The notes under the pieces were generated by a model. It made no database searches and was not told the DNA's origin. It saw only the letters and a program-made list of their open reading frames with translations. 64,000 nucleotides of DNA from DATDAW01 sp036525185 (GTDB taxonomy: Bacteria; Verrucomicrobiota; Verrucomicrobiia; Chthoniobacterales; DASVRZ01), in contig DATDAW010000002.1 of NCBI GenBank assembly GCA_036525185.1, positions 62,001 to 126,000 on the forward strand, given 5' to 3'. Positions 17,036 to 25,482 of this stretch are shown here, in pieces. Made by a program: the position numbers and the translations under genes. Positions within the stretch are counted from its first letter, which is position 1. Each line of letters opens with the position of its first letter.

Positions 17036-18225
17036 CGGGTGGCGCTTATGCCTCGGTCTACCTGATTCTCGAAAATGATCCTGCTCCGGGACCAGGTTTG
17101 CAAGACGTGGAAATCCGGAGAAAAGATTGCAAAGTCCGCAGCGGCGCCGGGTTGCAGTACGCCGATTTGGGCGTCCTGATTCAGGGCGAGCGCGGGATTG
17201 AGTGTCGCCATGCGTACTGCTTCGACGAGTGGGATGCCAGCCAGTTCGACCATATTTTTGATGCAATCGATCATTCGCGCGGTGCTCCCGGCAAGCGCCT
17301 GGCCGTCGGCAGTCATTCCGACTCCATCCGATACGATGCATTCGAGGCTCCCGAGGGAAAAAAGTTCGCCGTCTGAAAGTCCGGCGCCAGCGGTCGCATC
17401 TGTGACAAGCTGAATACCGTCCGCCCCTTTGGCCTGATAAAGCGCCCGCATCAACGTCGGCGAAACGTGTTTTCCGTCAGCGATCAACTCACAACGGATC
17501 TCCGGCTCGGACAGCGCGTATTCGAGGAGACCAGCTTCGCGAAATGGCCCACGTCGGCGCGCCGAGGACATGGCATTGTAGGAGTGGGTTACCTGCCGCA
17601 TGCCGTGGACAAAAGCTGCTTCGGCCTCTTCCGCCCACGCATCGCTGTGTCCGCCGCTGGCAATGATGCCATTCTCGTCGAGGCGTTTGATGAGTGGGAG
17701 TGCTCCCTTAAGTTCTGGAGCGACAGTCATTTGCGTAATCACGTCAGAATACGCAAGGAGTTGTGCGATTTCTGCGGCATCCTCCGGTGCTCGCAGCAGG
17801 CCCGGCGCATGCGCTCCCGGCTTCTCCAGCGAAAAATACGGCCCCTCGACGTGAATGCCCAGCAACCGCGAGCCGGCGTGGGTGTTCGGAAATTGGCGTG
17901 CTGCGTCAAGCACGGCTTCAATGTGCCGAATCGGCGCGGCAACCGTCGTCAACGCCAATGACGTTGTTCCGCCGGACGCATGAAACGCGGAGATCGTTTC
18001 AAACGCATCATGGGACGCTTCCATCGCATCGCGCTGCATCGCACCATGGACGTGCAGATCAATAAAACCCGGCGCGAGTAAGTTCCCTTGCAGATCCATC
18101 GTGACGGAATCCTGGGGCGGATGTCCTGTACCGAGTCCGGTGATCTTTCGGTCCTGCGAAAACGCCAGCCACGCATCGGGCAGCAGGCGGTCGGGTAGAA
18201 TTAAAGTCGCGTGGGCAAAAAGCAT
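17032..18225 (-). CDS. nagA: N-acetylglucosamine-6-phosphate deacetylase
   Basis: Amidohydrolase that converts GlcNAc-6-phosphate to glucosamine-6-phosphate during amino-sugar and wall recycling. The 397-residue sequence has the metal and substrate motifs in order: PGFIDLHVHG, HVEGPYFS (metal Glu), SGGHSDA (His), THSYNAMS (His), VTDATAGAG (catalytic Asp) and the late GSTARMID. Length is normal. It is the first gene of a coupled run with a glycosyltransferase-like gene and trpD (ATGA overlap at 17032-17035). nagZ at 33406 could supply GlcNAc upstream of this step; nagB and a GlcNAc kinase are not in the window. Confidence 0.95.
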   Translation of the reverse strand: MLFAHATLILPDRLLPDAWLAFSQDRKITGLGTGHPPQDSVTMDLQGNLLAPGFIDLHVHGAMQRDAMEASHDAFETISAFHASGGTTSLALTTVAAPIRHIEAVLDAARQFPNTHAGSRLLGIHVEGPYFSLEKPGAHAPGLLRAPEDAAEIAQLLAYSDVITQMTVAPELKGALPLIKRLDENGIIASGGHSDAWAEEAEAAFVHGMRQVTHSYNAMSSARRRGPFREAGLLEYALSEPEIRCELIADGKHVSPTLMRALYQAKGADGIQLVTDATAGAGLSDGELFSLGSLECIVSDGVGMTADGQALAGSTARMIDCIKNMVELAGIPLVEAVRMATLNPALALNQDAQIGVLQPGAAADFAIFSPDFHVLQTWSRSRIIFENQVDRGISATR

Positions 18226-18362
18226 GTCGGTTATCCGTTATCGGGAAGGTCGCGTGGGAACAATCGCAATCGCTAATCGATGACGGACCACCGACCACCG
18301 AACCTTTTTGTTCTTGCCGTCGCCTCCGCCGCTGATTAACAGTCTCCGACCACGCCTCCGCA

Positions 18363-18983
18363 ATGTCGAAACTGGAGATTCCTCGCAAGGCTGTTTACCG
18401 ATTGTCCTTGTACTTTAGGAATTTACAAAGGCTGCGTCAAAACCGCGTTGAAACGGTTTCTTCCGCGACCCTCGCCAAGGCTTCCGGCGTGAAACCGACG
18501 CAGTTGCGGAAGGACCTTACCTATTTTGGCCAATTCGGTACGCGCGGCCTCGGGTATAACGTTGCACAGTTGTGCGACATTCTGAAAACCGCACTTGGAG
18601 CCACCGCTCTGCAGCCCGTGGCGCTGGTCGGCGTCGGCCATCTCGGTTCGGCGTTGTTGCGTTATGATGGACTTGCCAAGGAGGGTTTTGAAATTGTGGC
18701 CGCGTTCGACATCGACCCCGTGAACTGCTTGGGTGCGGGCGCGAAACCGAAAGTTCGGGCCATATCCGGCATGAAGGAATGGATCCGGAAACGGGCGATC
18801 AAAATGGCGATTCTTGCGGTGCCGGTGGTCGTTGCGCAGGAAGTTTGCAACGAGCTGGTCGAGGGAGGCATTCAGGCAATCCTGAATTTTTGCCCGACCG
18901 TGCTGCAGGTGCCGTCAAAAGTTTTCGTGAACAATGTCGATCTGGCATTGGAGCTCGAAAATTTGAGCTATTTCATTCACTGA
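18363..18983 (+). CDS. rex: Redox-sensing transcriptional repressor Rex
   Basis: NADH/NAD+-sensing repressor that leaves its operators when NADH rises and so controls fermentation and respiration genes. The 206-residue protein has the N-terminal winged helix (about 1-80; VSSATLAKASGVKPTQLRKD and YFGQFGTRGLGYNV read as separate blocks) and a Rossmann domain with GVGHLGSAL (about 90-98) and the acidic turn AAFDIDP. The C-terminal domain-swap helix is present. It is divergent from nagA (137 nt). I found no good Rex operator (TTGTGAA-N4-TTCACAA) in that gap. Confidence 0.95.
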   Translation: MSKLEIPRKAVYRLSLYFRNLQRLRQNRVETVSSATLAKASGVKPTQLRKDLTYFGQFGTRGLGYNVAQLCDILKTALGATALQPVALVGVGHLGSALLRYDGLAKEGFEIVAAFDIDPVNCLGAGAKPKVRAISGMKEWIRKRAIKMAILAVPVVVAQEVCNELVEGGIQAILNFCPTVLQVPSKVFVNNVDLALELENLSYFIH

Positions 18984-19003
18984 AAACCGGGTTTGCTTGG
19001 AGG

Positions 19004-19798
19004 ATGCACAAGCTTTTCGCCATTCTCGTTCTTGTCGGGGCTGTTCTTGCCGGAGGTTCCTGCTCGAAAACGCCGGACGACAAAAGCAAACCGCTTGTTG
19101 TCGGGATGGAGCTGAATTTTCCGCCGTTCGAAATGAAGGATCCATCGGGTAAACCCGCCGGAATCAGTGTCGAGATGGCTGAAGCGTTTGGGAAATTTGC
19201 GCAGCGGGAAATTCGGATAGAGGACATGCCATTCGACGCGTTGATTCCATCGCTGAAGACCGGGAAGATCGATCTGGCAATCTCGTCGATGACCATCACT
19301 GCGGAACGGGGAAAATCGATCGATTTTTCGGAGCCCTATTTGCACACCGGTATTTCGATCCTGGCGGGGGCGAACAGCGGGATTCAGAACGTGGGCGATA
19401 TCGATCAACCGGGGCGGAAGATTGCGGTGAAAAAGGGCACGACGGGACACATCTATGCGATCGACCATTTCAAGCATGCGCAGGTCCTGACATTTGACAG
19501 CAGCAGCGGCGCCGTCGTGGAAGTCGTTCAGGGCAAGGCGGACGCGTTCATTTATGATGAGATGTCTGTTTTCCAGTATTTCCGGCAGAACCCAAAGACG
19601 ACGCGCGCGATTCTGGCGCCATTCCAAAAAGAAGGGTGGGGCATTGGCGTCCGGAAAGGCAACGATGAGCTGCGGCAGCAGGTGAATGCGTTCCTGGCGG
19701 ATTTTAAAGCGAAGAAGGGCTTTAATGCACTCGGCGACAAATACTTGGGCGAGGAAAAGAAAGCATTCCAGGAGATGGGTTTCCCCTTTTATTTTTAG
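19004..19798 (+). CDS. ABC-type amino-acid-binding protein, solute-binding family 3
   Basis: A 264-residue exported binding protein. ATG 19004 follows a good ribosome binding site (ttggagg) and opens a signal sequence with a possible lipoprotein cysteine at about residue 22 (AGGSCS; not a strict lipobox). The mature part has the family 3 core: LVVGMELNFPPFEMKDPSGK, GISVEMAEAFGK, FDALIPSLKTGKIDLAISSMTIT and a final domain with FQKEGWGIGVRKGN. Such proteins deliver polar amino acids to ABC importers. No permease or ATPase gene is adjacent, so it is an orphan here. It follows rex by 20 nt on the same strand and may be cotranscribed with it. Confidence 0.88.
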   Translation: MHKLFAILVLVGAVLAGGSCSKTPDDKSKPLVVGMELNFPPFEMKDPSGKPAGISVEMAEAFGKFAQREIRIEDMPFDALIPSLKTGKIDLAISSMTITAERGKSIDFSEPYLHTGISILAGANSGIQNVGDIDQPGRKIAVKKGTTGHIYAIDHFKHAQVLTFDSSSGAVVEVVQGKADAFIYDEMSVFQYFRQNPKTTRAILAPFQKEGWGIGVRKGNDELRQQVNAFLADFKAKKGFNALGDKYLGEEKKAFQEMGFPFYF

Positions 19799-20370
19799 AG
19801 CTTTACGAATCGCGCCCGATGAATGGGGTGCTCTTTTGCGAGGAACTGTTTTTCGAAATCCGTTGGTGGCGATTCCTCTTCAGGCCAGCCGGCTGGGATG
19901 AGAACCCTGGAAGCTTCGGAAGTCATCACGCGAAAATATTCTTCGTGGTCGGTGGCAATTCGCCATTCACCGCCTGTGACCAGTGCCCGACGGATAGCCC
20001 CTGCAAACTCGGCATTGACGATACGATGATTGTGATGCCGCCGTTTTGGCCACGGATCGGGGAAACTGAGGTAAAAACAGGTGACAGACTCTTCTGAAAG
20101 CATGTGCCTCACAACCCAGGACCCATCCAGGCGCAGAATGCGTAGGTTGTTCAAGGCCAGACGCTTTGCTTTGTTTTCCGTGGACCGAACTCGTCCCAGC
20201 AGCCGTTCGATGGCGAGGTAGTCGGCTTCCGCATGGCGCCGCGCCTGTTCAACGATGAAGCTTCCCGCGCCTGAGCCTATGTCGATGTGGACCGCAGCTC
20301 GGCGCCCAAAAATGGCGGTGAAATCCAGTGGCTGAAAAATGTCAACGCCGGCGAGGATCAATCCGCTCAC
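19795..20370 (-). CDS. trmB: tRNA (guanine-N7)-methyltransferase
   Basis: S-adenosylmethionine-dependent enzyme forming m7G46 in tRNA. The 191-residue protein has the SAM motif HIDIGSGAGSFIVEQA, the YLAIERLLGRVRS strand, and the diagnostic FPDPWPKRRHHNHR block (about 104-117), plus ATDHEEYF. It is shorter than E. coli TrmB (239 residues), lacking the basic N-terminal extension, which is common. It is the third gene of a minus-strand run (O-methyltransferase, ankyrin lipoprotein, trmB) linked by four-base overlaps, and its 3' end overlaps the binding-protein gene by 4 bp. Confidence 0.93.
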   Translation of the reverse strand: MSGLILAGVDIFQPLDFTAIFGRRAAVHIDIGSGAGSFIVEQARRHAEADYLAIERLLGRVRSTENKAKRLALNNLRILRLDGSWVVRHMLSEESVTCFYLSFPDPWPKRRHHNHRIVNAEFAGAIRRALVTGGEWRIATDHEEYFRVMTSEASRVLIPAGWPEEESPPTDFEKQFLAKEHPIHRARFVKL

Positions 20371-21644
20371 TCGCTCTTCTTTTCCACGGTGAATGTCTCG
20401 CCCGTGATCGTGTCCTTTAGGATGACCTGGGTCTCGCGCAGATCCAGCACCGTGTATTTGCGACCTTTCTCCTGTGGCAGGGTGAAGTTTTGCCCGCGGT
20501 GAAGCTGGAATTCTTCGTCGGAAAACGGAAGCACCACCGTCGCGTAAGCCGTCGCGGATTGCGCGTCAATCCCGGGGACGAGCCGCAGCTTCTTGCCTTC
20601 GGCGTTCTCCAGGCTGACGACCGACGCATCGTAACGCTGACCATCCTTGTCTTCGCCTTCCGCTTTACGGATGGATGCGACGATCCAACCATCTCCCGCA
20701 TCGGCGCCCTTGGAAATCGTTCGGGTTTCACCGGCAGCATTCGTGAGAATTGCTTCGGAGTCTTTGACCGAAACGAGCGTCAAGGGCGCTTTGCCGCTGT
20801 GAAATGCGACCCATTTTAACTGCGTGGCGTACGCGGGATGCGACGCTGGATCGATGGGACTCGTGTCGGCAAGAAACTCGTCGCTGTTGCTAAAAAGGTC
20901 GCCGTCTGCGTCTTGCGAAATGACGCTGGGTAAATTGGGATCGAGGCCATATTTTTTCCACCAAGCTTCTTCCGGAGCGGCCTGGCCGGCTGAGGAATGG
21001 TTCTTAATGATCTGCTGAGCCATCGAATCTGGTGGAACAGGCGTGGGAGATGTTCCCGGAGAAGGACTTGAGCTCGGAACTCCCGCTTCTGATACCAGGG
21101 CGACAGCTTCGTTGAAGCCTTTAGCCATAGCTTGGTCTGCGGCAGTAGCGCCATTGTTGTCAGTGAGCGTCTTGTCTGCCCCGGCTTCAAGCAGGAGTTT
21201 GACCAGTGGGATGTTTCCAGCGCGGGCTGCGACCATGAGGGCTGTCGTGCCGTCGTCACCCTTGGTGTCGACTTCAGCGCCGTGTTCGAGCAGGACGCGG
21301 GCGATGTCTGGGGTGCCCTGAAGACTTGCGAGCAGCAAGGCGCGATTGAGATCCTCGCTGGAGCGATCCGCAAGTAGCTCGACGGCCTTCCTTTTACCTA
21401 GATAAACGGCCTTCAAAAAGGCTGTCCAGCCGTCGGAAGTCTTTGCGTTGACGTCAATTCCGGCTTCGAGAAAGAGCTGGATCGCTTTTTCATCCGGAGT
21501 GGTGGCAGCCCGGATGAAATCGTCCGTCGTAAAAGCATAATTCCGTTTCTTGAGATCGTTTTTCGCGTCTTCAGGCGTGCGTTTGCAGCCTGAAAGCAGA
21601 ACGGTGAAGCAGCAGAACAAGGCGAAAAAAAACCACGTTTTCAT
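20367..21644 (-). CDS. Ankyrin-repeat lipoprotein with a Verrucomicrobia-type C-terminal domain
   Basis: A 425-residue lipoprotein. The signal ends in the lipobox LLSGC (Cys about 20). Residues about 40-190 hold three to four ankyrin repeats (DGWTAFLKAVYLGKRKAVELL, then GDDGTTALMVAARAGNIPLV and NNGATAADQAMAKGFNEAV). A Ser/Pro linker (about 190-210) leads to a region with KYGLDPNLPS and DADGDLFSNSDEFLADTSP, a calcium-type DxDGD loop followed by PIDPASHP. I associate this block with Amuc_1099-like proteins of Verrucomicrobia (from memory, unchecked). The C-terminal 100 residues are beta-rich. Function is unknown; an envelope scaffold is plausible. Coupled to trmB and the O-methyltransferase gene. 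Confidence 0.75.
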   Translation of the reverse strand: MKTWFFFALFCCFTVLLSGCKRTPEDAKNDLKKRNYAFTTDDFIRAATTPDEKAIQLFLEAGIDVNAKTSDGWTAFLKAVYLGKRKAVELLADRSSEDLNRALLLASLQGTPDIARVLLEHGAEVDTKGDDGTTALMVAARAGNIPLVKLLLEAGADKTLTDNNGATAADQAMAKGFNEAVALVSEAGVPSSSPSPGTSPTPVPPDSMAQQIIKNHSSAGQAAPEEAWWKKYGLDPNLPSVISQDADGDLFSNSDEFLADTSPIDPASHPAYATQLKWVAFHSGKAPLTLVSVKDSEAILTNAAGETRTISKGADAGDGWIVASIRKAEGEDKDGQRYDASVVSLENAEGKKLRLVPGIDAQSATAYATVVLPFSDEEFQLHRGQNFTLPQEKGRKYTVLDLRETQVILKDTITGETFTVEKKSE

Positions 21645-22309
21645 GAAATAACCCGTGCGATGACGAAACCGTCGTAACCTTTAAGGCCAACCGTCTGGAT
21701 GGCTGTGGCCGAGACACGAGGCTCGGCGGCGAGCATCTCATTGAAACGCCGCACGCCCTGAACACTTTCGTCCGGGCTGTCGGGCTCAATGACGGCGCCG
21801 TTGCGCACGACATTATCGCCAATGATGAGCGTGCCGGCGTGAGAAAGCTTAAGGGCCCACTCCAGGTAGCCTGGGTAGTTGGCTTTGTCGGCGTCGATAA
21901 AAATCAAATCAAACGGCCCAAGACCTTCTGCAGCGAGTGCTGGGAGGGTTTCAAGAGCAGGTCCAAGGCGCAATTCGACGGTCTCCGTGAGTCCGGCATT
22001 GGCGATGTTAACGCGCGCAGTGGCCGCACATGCAGGATCGGCTTCGAGCGTTACGAGGTGTCCGCCCGCAGGCATGGCCCGCGCGAGCCAGATGGTGCTG
22101 TATCCACCCAAGGTGCCAATTTCCAAGATGTTACGCGCTCCTTGAATTTGAACAAGTAGCGACAGGAGTTTGCCTTGATTCGGAGCGACGCTGATGGCGG
22201 GAAGTCCCGCGGCGGCGCTGGCCATGAGTGCCGAATCCAGTGCCGTGTCCGGTGGGATCAGTAGATCGTTGATGTATTCGTCAACGGCGGTCCATTTTTC
22301 CTGATGCAT
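21641..22309 (-). CDS. Class I SAM-dependent O-methyltransferase (family 3)
   Basis: A 222-residue enzyme of the catechol/caffeoyl-CoA O-methyltransferase family. The SAM site is NILEIGTLGGYSTIWLARAMP (about 60-80), followed by the acidic VTLEADP, the metal-site DLIFIDADKANYPGYLEWA and GDNVVRNG. These bacterial members methylate small phenolic or catechol-like hydroxyls with a divalent metal; the natural substrate is unknown. Start ATG 22309 fits the family. It is the first gene of a three-gene minus-strand run with ATGA overlap to the ankyrin lipoprotein at 21641-21644. Confidence 0.88.
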   Translation of the reverse strand: MHQEKWTAVDEYINDLLIPPDTALDSALMASAAAGLPAISVAPNQGKLLSLLVQIQGARNILEIGTLGGYSTIWLARAMPAGGHLVTLEADPACAATARVNIANAGLTETVELRLGPALETLPALAAEGLGPFDLIFIDADKANYPGYLEWALKLSHAGTLIIGDNVVRNGAVIEPDSPDESVQGVRRFNEMLAAEPRVSATAIQTVGLKGYDGFVIARVIS

Positions 22310-22375
22310 ACGGAGTGCAAAGCTCTAAAAGAACGACGGGTCCGATCGCCGCAACGACCAGGATAACCTCCTTAG

Positions 22376-24397
22376 CTATGCGAAAGCATCGAAATCCGAT
22401 CCGGTGCCGAGCTTTTTGCGTAGACGAAGGACATGGGCAGGCTTGGAATCCGGGTCGAGTTTAACGAATTGGCGGCGTCCTTTCCAAAGGTAACGCTCGC
22501 CGGTAAGCAAATCCTCAGCGAGAAACGCTTCGTCAGGCGCAATGCCGAATTGATCCAGCGGCACGTCGACGAAGCCGAGCTGAGACAGATAGGGGTCGAG
22601 ATTGACGATAATAAGGATAGAGTTATCCCCGGCGGTTGTTGTTTTCGCGTAGGCGATGAGCTGTTCGTTATCAACGTCTACAAACTGCAAATTATCGTAT
22701 ATCTGCAACGCGCGGTTTGACTTACGAATGATGTTCAGGCGTGTGATTAGGTCTTTGATATTGCCAGGTTTGTTCCAATCACGCTCTTTCCATTGGTACT
22801 TCTCGGATTCGATGTATTCTTCGCGCCCTGGAATGGCCGCGTTTTCACACAGCTCGAACCCGCTGTAGATGCCGTAAACTGGCGACAAAGTCGTTGCGAG
22901 CACCGCGCGGATCTTAAAAATCGCGCGTCCACCCTGTTGCAGATGGAAGGGCAAAATATCCGGCGTATTCGGCCAGAGATTGGCCCGGAAACAATGCCGC
23001 ATGTCGGTTTTTGTGAGCTCGTTGAAATACTCCGTCAATTCCCATTTGGAGACACGCCATGTAAAATAGGTGTAACTCTGCGTAAATCCTGCTTTGGCAA
23101 GGGCTTTCATCATTTTCGGCTTGGTAAAAGCTTCGCTGAGAAAGATGGCATCGGGAAACTGATTCCTCACTTCGCGGATGAGGTATTCCCAGAAAGCGAC
23201 GGGTTTCGTGTGCGGATTGTCGACGCGGAAAATGCGCACTCTTTGCTCGCACCAGAAAAGAATGATATCCCGCATTTCCTGCCAGAGGGATCTCCAGTCG
23301 TCGCAATGAAAGTTCAGCGGAAAAACGTCCTGGTATTTTTTCGGCGGGTTCTCTGCGTATTTGATGGTGCCGTCAGGCCGCTTGAAAAACCAGTCCGGGT
23401 GATCAGCGACATACGGGTGATCTGGGGAACAGTTGATGGCGAAGTCGATGGCAATCTCCATGCCGCGGGCGTGGATTTCGTCGGTGAGCCAGGCGAAATC
23501 CTCGAGAGTGCCAAGCTCAGGAGCGACGTCCTTGTGGCCGCCTCCATTGGGACAGCCCTGGTGGCGATTGCCGATGGCATACGGGACGCCTGGATCGCCG
23601 GGCTCGCAGGTGGTCGAGTTATTTTTGCCTTTTCGATTCGAGGCGCCGATGGGGTGGATTGGCGGAAAATAAATGACATCGAAGCCCATCGCTTTGGCGT
23701 CATCCACACGAGGCAAACAATCGCGAAAAGTGGAGCCTTTGTCGCCGCGGCCTTCGGCGCTACGGGGGAAGAACTCATACCACGCCGCGAAAACCGCCTC
23801 CTTTCGGTCGACCGTGACGCCGAGGTAAGGCGTCGCTTCCGTGGCGAGCGACCGGTCTTGATAGTAGTGCATCAGGGCCACGAGTTCGGCCTCGAAGATG
23901 ATGCTGTAAACGCCTTCGGGATCGCTTTCTCGGATTCGTTGGGCGTACGTTTTGAGGAGCTTTTTATCAGCCGGAAGCCGGGCGCGTTTTCCCGCGCCCT
24001 CGACGATTGCGGAGCCTTCAAGCGTTTCGCTAATCAGCGGTGAAACCTCTGCTTTGAATTTGGTCTCGAATTCGTGTTGCCAGGAGTGGAAATGGTCGGT
24101 CCACGCCTCGATGGTAACTTCGTAGTCGGCATTCTCAGTGAAGGAACACGTGCCTTCCCAACGATCATTGACGAGCGGCGTCATGGGCGTTTCGGCCCAT
24201 CTCCGGCCGCCCACTTTGCGCCATTTCAACACGGCGGTAACGATGTCGTGACCGTCGCGAAAAATATCTGCTGAGAAGGTGAGATCGTCGCCTGCGACGC
24301 ATTTGAGAGGATAACGCCCGCCGTCGAGAAGCGGGGAAATGTTTTCGATGATTACTGTGGGGCGGGCGGAAAGCATAAGAGGGTAGATAGTATCCAA
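22376..24397 (-). CDS. glgE: Alpha-1,4-glucan:maltose-1-phosphate maltosyltransferase
   Basis: GH13_3 enzyme that extends alpha-1,4-glucans with maltose-1-phosphate. The 673-residue length and domain order fit GlgE: N-terminal beta domain (about 1-130), helical inserts, then the (beta/alpha)8 core. Seen in order are VIYFPPIHPIGASNRKGKNN, GTLEDFAWLTDEIHARGMEIAIDFA (read in two parts), the nucleophile Asp in RIFRVDNPHTKP, and the acid Glu in FLSEAFTKPKMM. The C-terminal beta domain follows. The other pathway genes (treS, pep2, glgB) are not adjacent, so the maltose-1-phosphate source is unknown from this window. A 66-nt gap separates it from the O-methyltransferase gene. Confidence 0.94.
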   Translation of the reverse strand: MDTIYPLMLSARPTVIIENISPLLDGGRYPLKCVAGDDLTFSADIFRDGHDIVTAVLKWRKVGGRRWAETPMTPLVNDRWEGTCSFTENADYEVTIEAWTDHFHSWQHEFETKFKAEVSPLISETLEGSAIVEGAGKRARLPADKKLLKTYAQRIRESDPEGVYSIIFEAELVALMHYYQDRSLATEATPYLGVTVDRKEAVFAAWYEFFPRSAEGRGDKGSTFRDCLPRVDDAKAMGFDVIYFPPIHPIGASNRKGKNNSTTCEPGDPGVPYAIGNRHQGCPNGGGHKDVAPELGTLEDFAWLTDEIHARGMEIAIDFAINCSPDHPYVADHPDWFFKRPDGTIKYAENPPKKYQDVFPLNFHCDDWRSLWQEMRDIILFWCEQRVRIFRVDNPHTKPVAFWEYLIREVRNQFPDAIFLSEAFTKPKMMKALAKAGFTQSYTYFTWRVSKWELTEYFNELTKTDMRHCFRANLWPNTPDILPFHLQQGGRAIFKIRAVLATTLSPVYGIYSGFELCENAAIPGREEYIESEKYQWKERDWNKPGNIKDLITRLNIIRKSNRALQIYDNLQFVDVDNEQLIAYAKTTTAGDNSILIIVNLDPYLSQLGFVDVPLDQFGIAPDEAFLAEDLLTGERYLWKGRRQFVKLDPDSKPAHVLRLRKKLGTGSDFDAFA

Positions 24398-24532
24398 GCA
24401 GGGGCCTACCGATGGAGCAAGGCTAAGAAAAGGCGTTTAGCTAATTTCGACGAGGAAAATGATTCGGGGCGTTTTCGATAGCATAAACGACCTGGGGGAC
24501 TCTCGTAGCAGCGAGAGATCGATGCCTCAGTG

Positions 24533-25375
24533 TTAACCGATGCCGTGGATGGAAATTTTGCGGGTGTTGGCTTCTGCGATGACTTTTTTTCCTTCCAAAA
24601 GCAACGTCTTGCCCGTCTCCACGCCGATCGCCAGGATGCCGGCTTCGGTCGCGGTTTCGAGGGTTTGTACGCCGATAACTGGCACGTCGAAACGAAAATC
24701 CTGCTTTGGCTTGGACACTTTGACCATCACAGCCGCGCCACGACCGAGTTTGCCGCCGCGAAGGATCGCTTCGTTGGTGCCTTCGAAGGCCTCGACCGCC
24801 AGCACGGTTCCGTTGCGGACCACGACGGTTTGCCCGATGTCGAGCCGGCTCGTTTCTTTCGCGATGCGATATCCGAATTCCAAATCCTCGATAACACGTC
24901 TTTTCACCGCCGGCCCGCCGATGTGGCCTGCCGAAGCAAGATCTTGCTCCAGGAACGTCGTGGCCGGTAGCAATGTGATGCCGTCCTTTGCCAGTTCGTC
25001 AGCGATTCCGCCGAAAAGGCTTTCCGCGTTGCGTTCCTTGATCCGACCGAGCAACAGCAACGTCCGAAAGTCCGGGCGCAGATCGAACAAATTCCTGGGT
25101 GCGATCTGACCGGCCATAATGGCTTCTTTGACGCCGCACTTTTTAAAAAACGCGATCAACTTTCCCAATTGCCCCACGCGCAACCAGGCGATGGAATCCA
25201 CCAACGCGGCTAGATCGGGCCGGGTTTCGTTGTCGAAGGCTGCTACGTGCACCCGCACGACGCCAGCCGCCCGAGCGTTGCGCGCGAGTTCGAGCGGGTA
25301 AACGCCGTTGCCTGCAATGATGCCGAGCGAGTCGATCACGGGGCTATTTAAGAACACACTGCGCTCAAGAGCCAA
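24533..25375 (-). CDS. lpxI: UDP-2,3-diacylglucosamine diphosphatase LpxI
   Basis: Hydrolyses UDP-2,3-diacylglucosamine to 2,3-diacylglucosamine-1-phosphate in lipid A synthesis; LpxI replaces LpxH in many lineages. The 280-residue product has the N-terminal domain opening LGIIAGNGVYPLELARNA, the AIMAGQIAPRN segment, and the C-terminal catalytic DUF1009 domain with DIGQTVVVRNGTVLAVEAFEGTNE (in two blocks) and GVETGKTLLLEGKKVI. The ORF begins at 25375; a start a few codons later is possible because the first residues (MALERSVFLNSPV) are not family-like. It supports a lipid A-bearing outer membrane. Divergent from the aminopeptidase gene. Confidence 0.93.
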   Translation of the reverse strand: MALERSVFLNSPVIDSLGIIAGNGVYPLELARNARAAGVVRVHVAAFDNETRPDLAALVDSIAWLRVGQLGKLIAFFKKCGVKEAIMAGQIAPRNLFDLRPDFRTLLLLGRIKERNAESLFGGIADELAKDGITLLPATTFLEQDLASAGHIGGPAVKRRVIEDLEFGYRIAKETSRLDIGQTVVVRNGTVLAVEAFEGTNEAILRGGKLGRGAAVMVKVSKPKQDFRFDVPVIGVQTLETATEAGILAIGVETGKTLLLEGKKVIAEANTRKISIHGIG

Positions 25376-25482
25376 TATGAACCTGTTCGATCGGCGTTGT
25401 TTGTGTCATTGAGAGCAGCTCGAACTTCCGGCTGGAGTTGTGCGCTTGCGGGTTTCGAGATTTCCATTTTCATTTTTCAATC

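Noticed and set aside
22793..24043. 416-codon plus-strand frame inside glgE
   Set aside because: Long antisense frame explained by the codon use of glgE; the protein has no family features.
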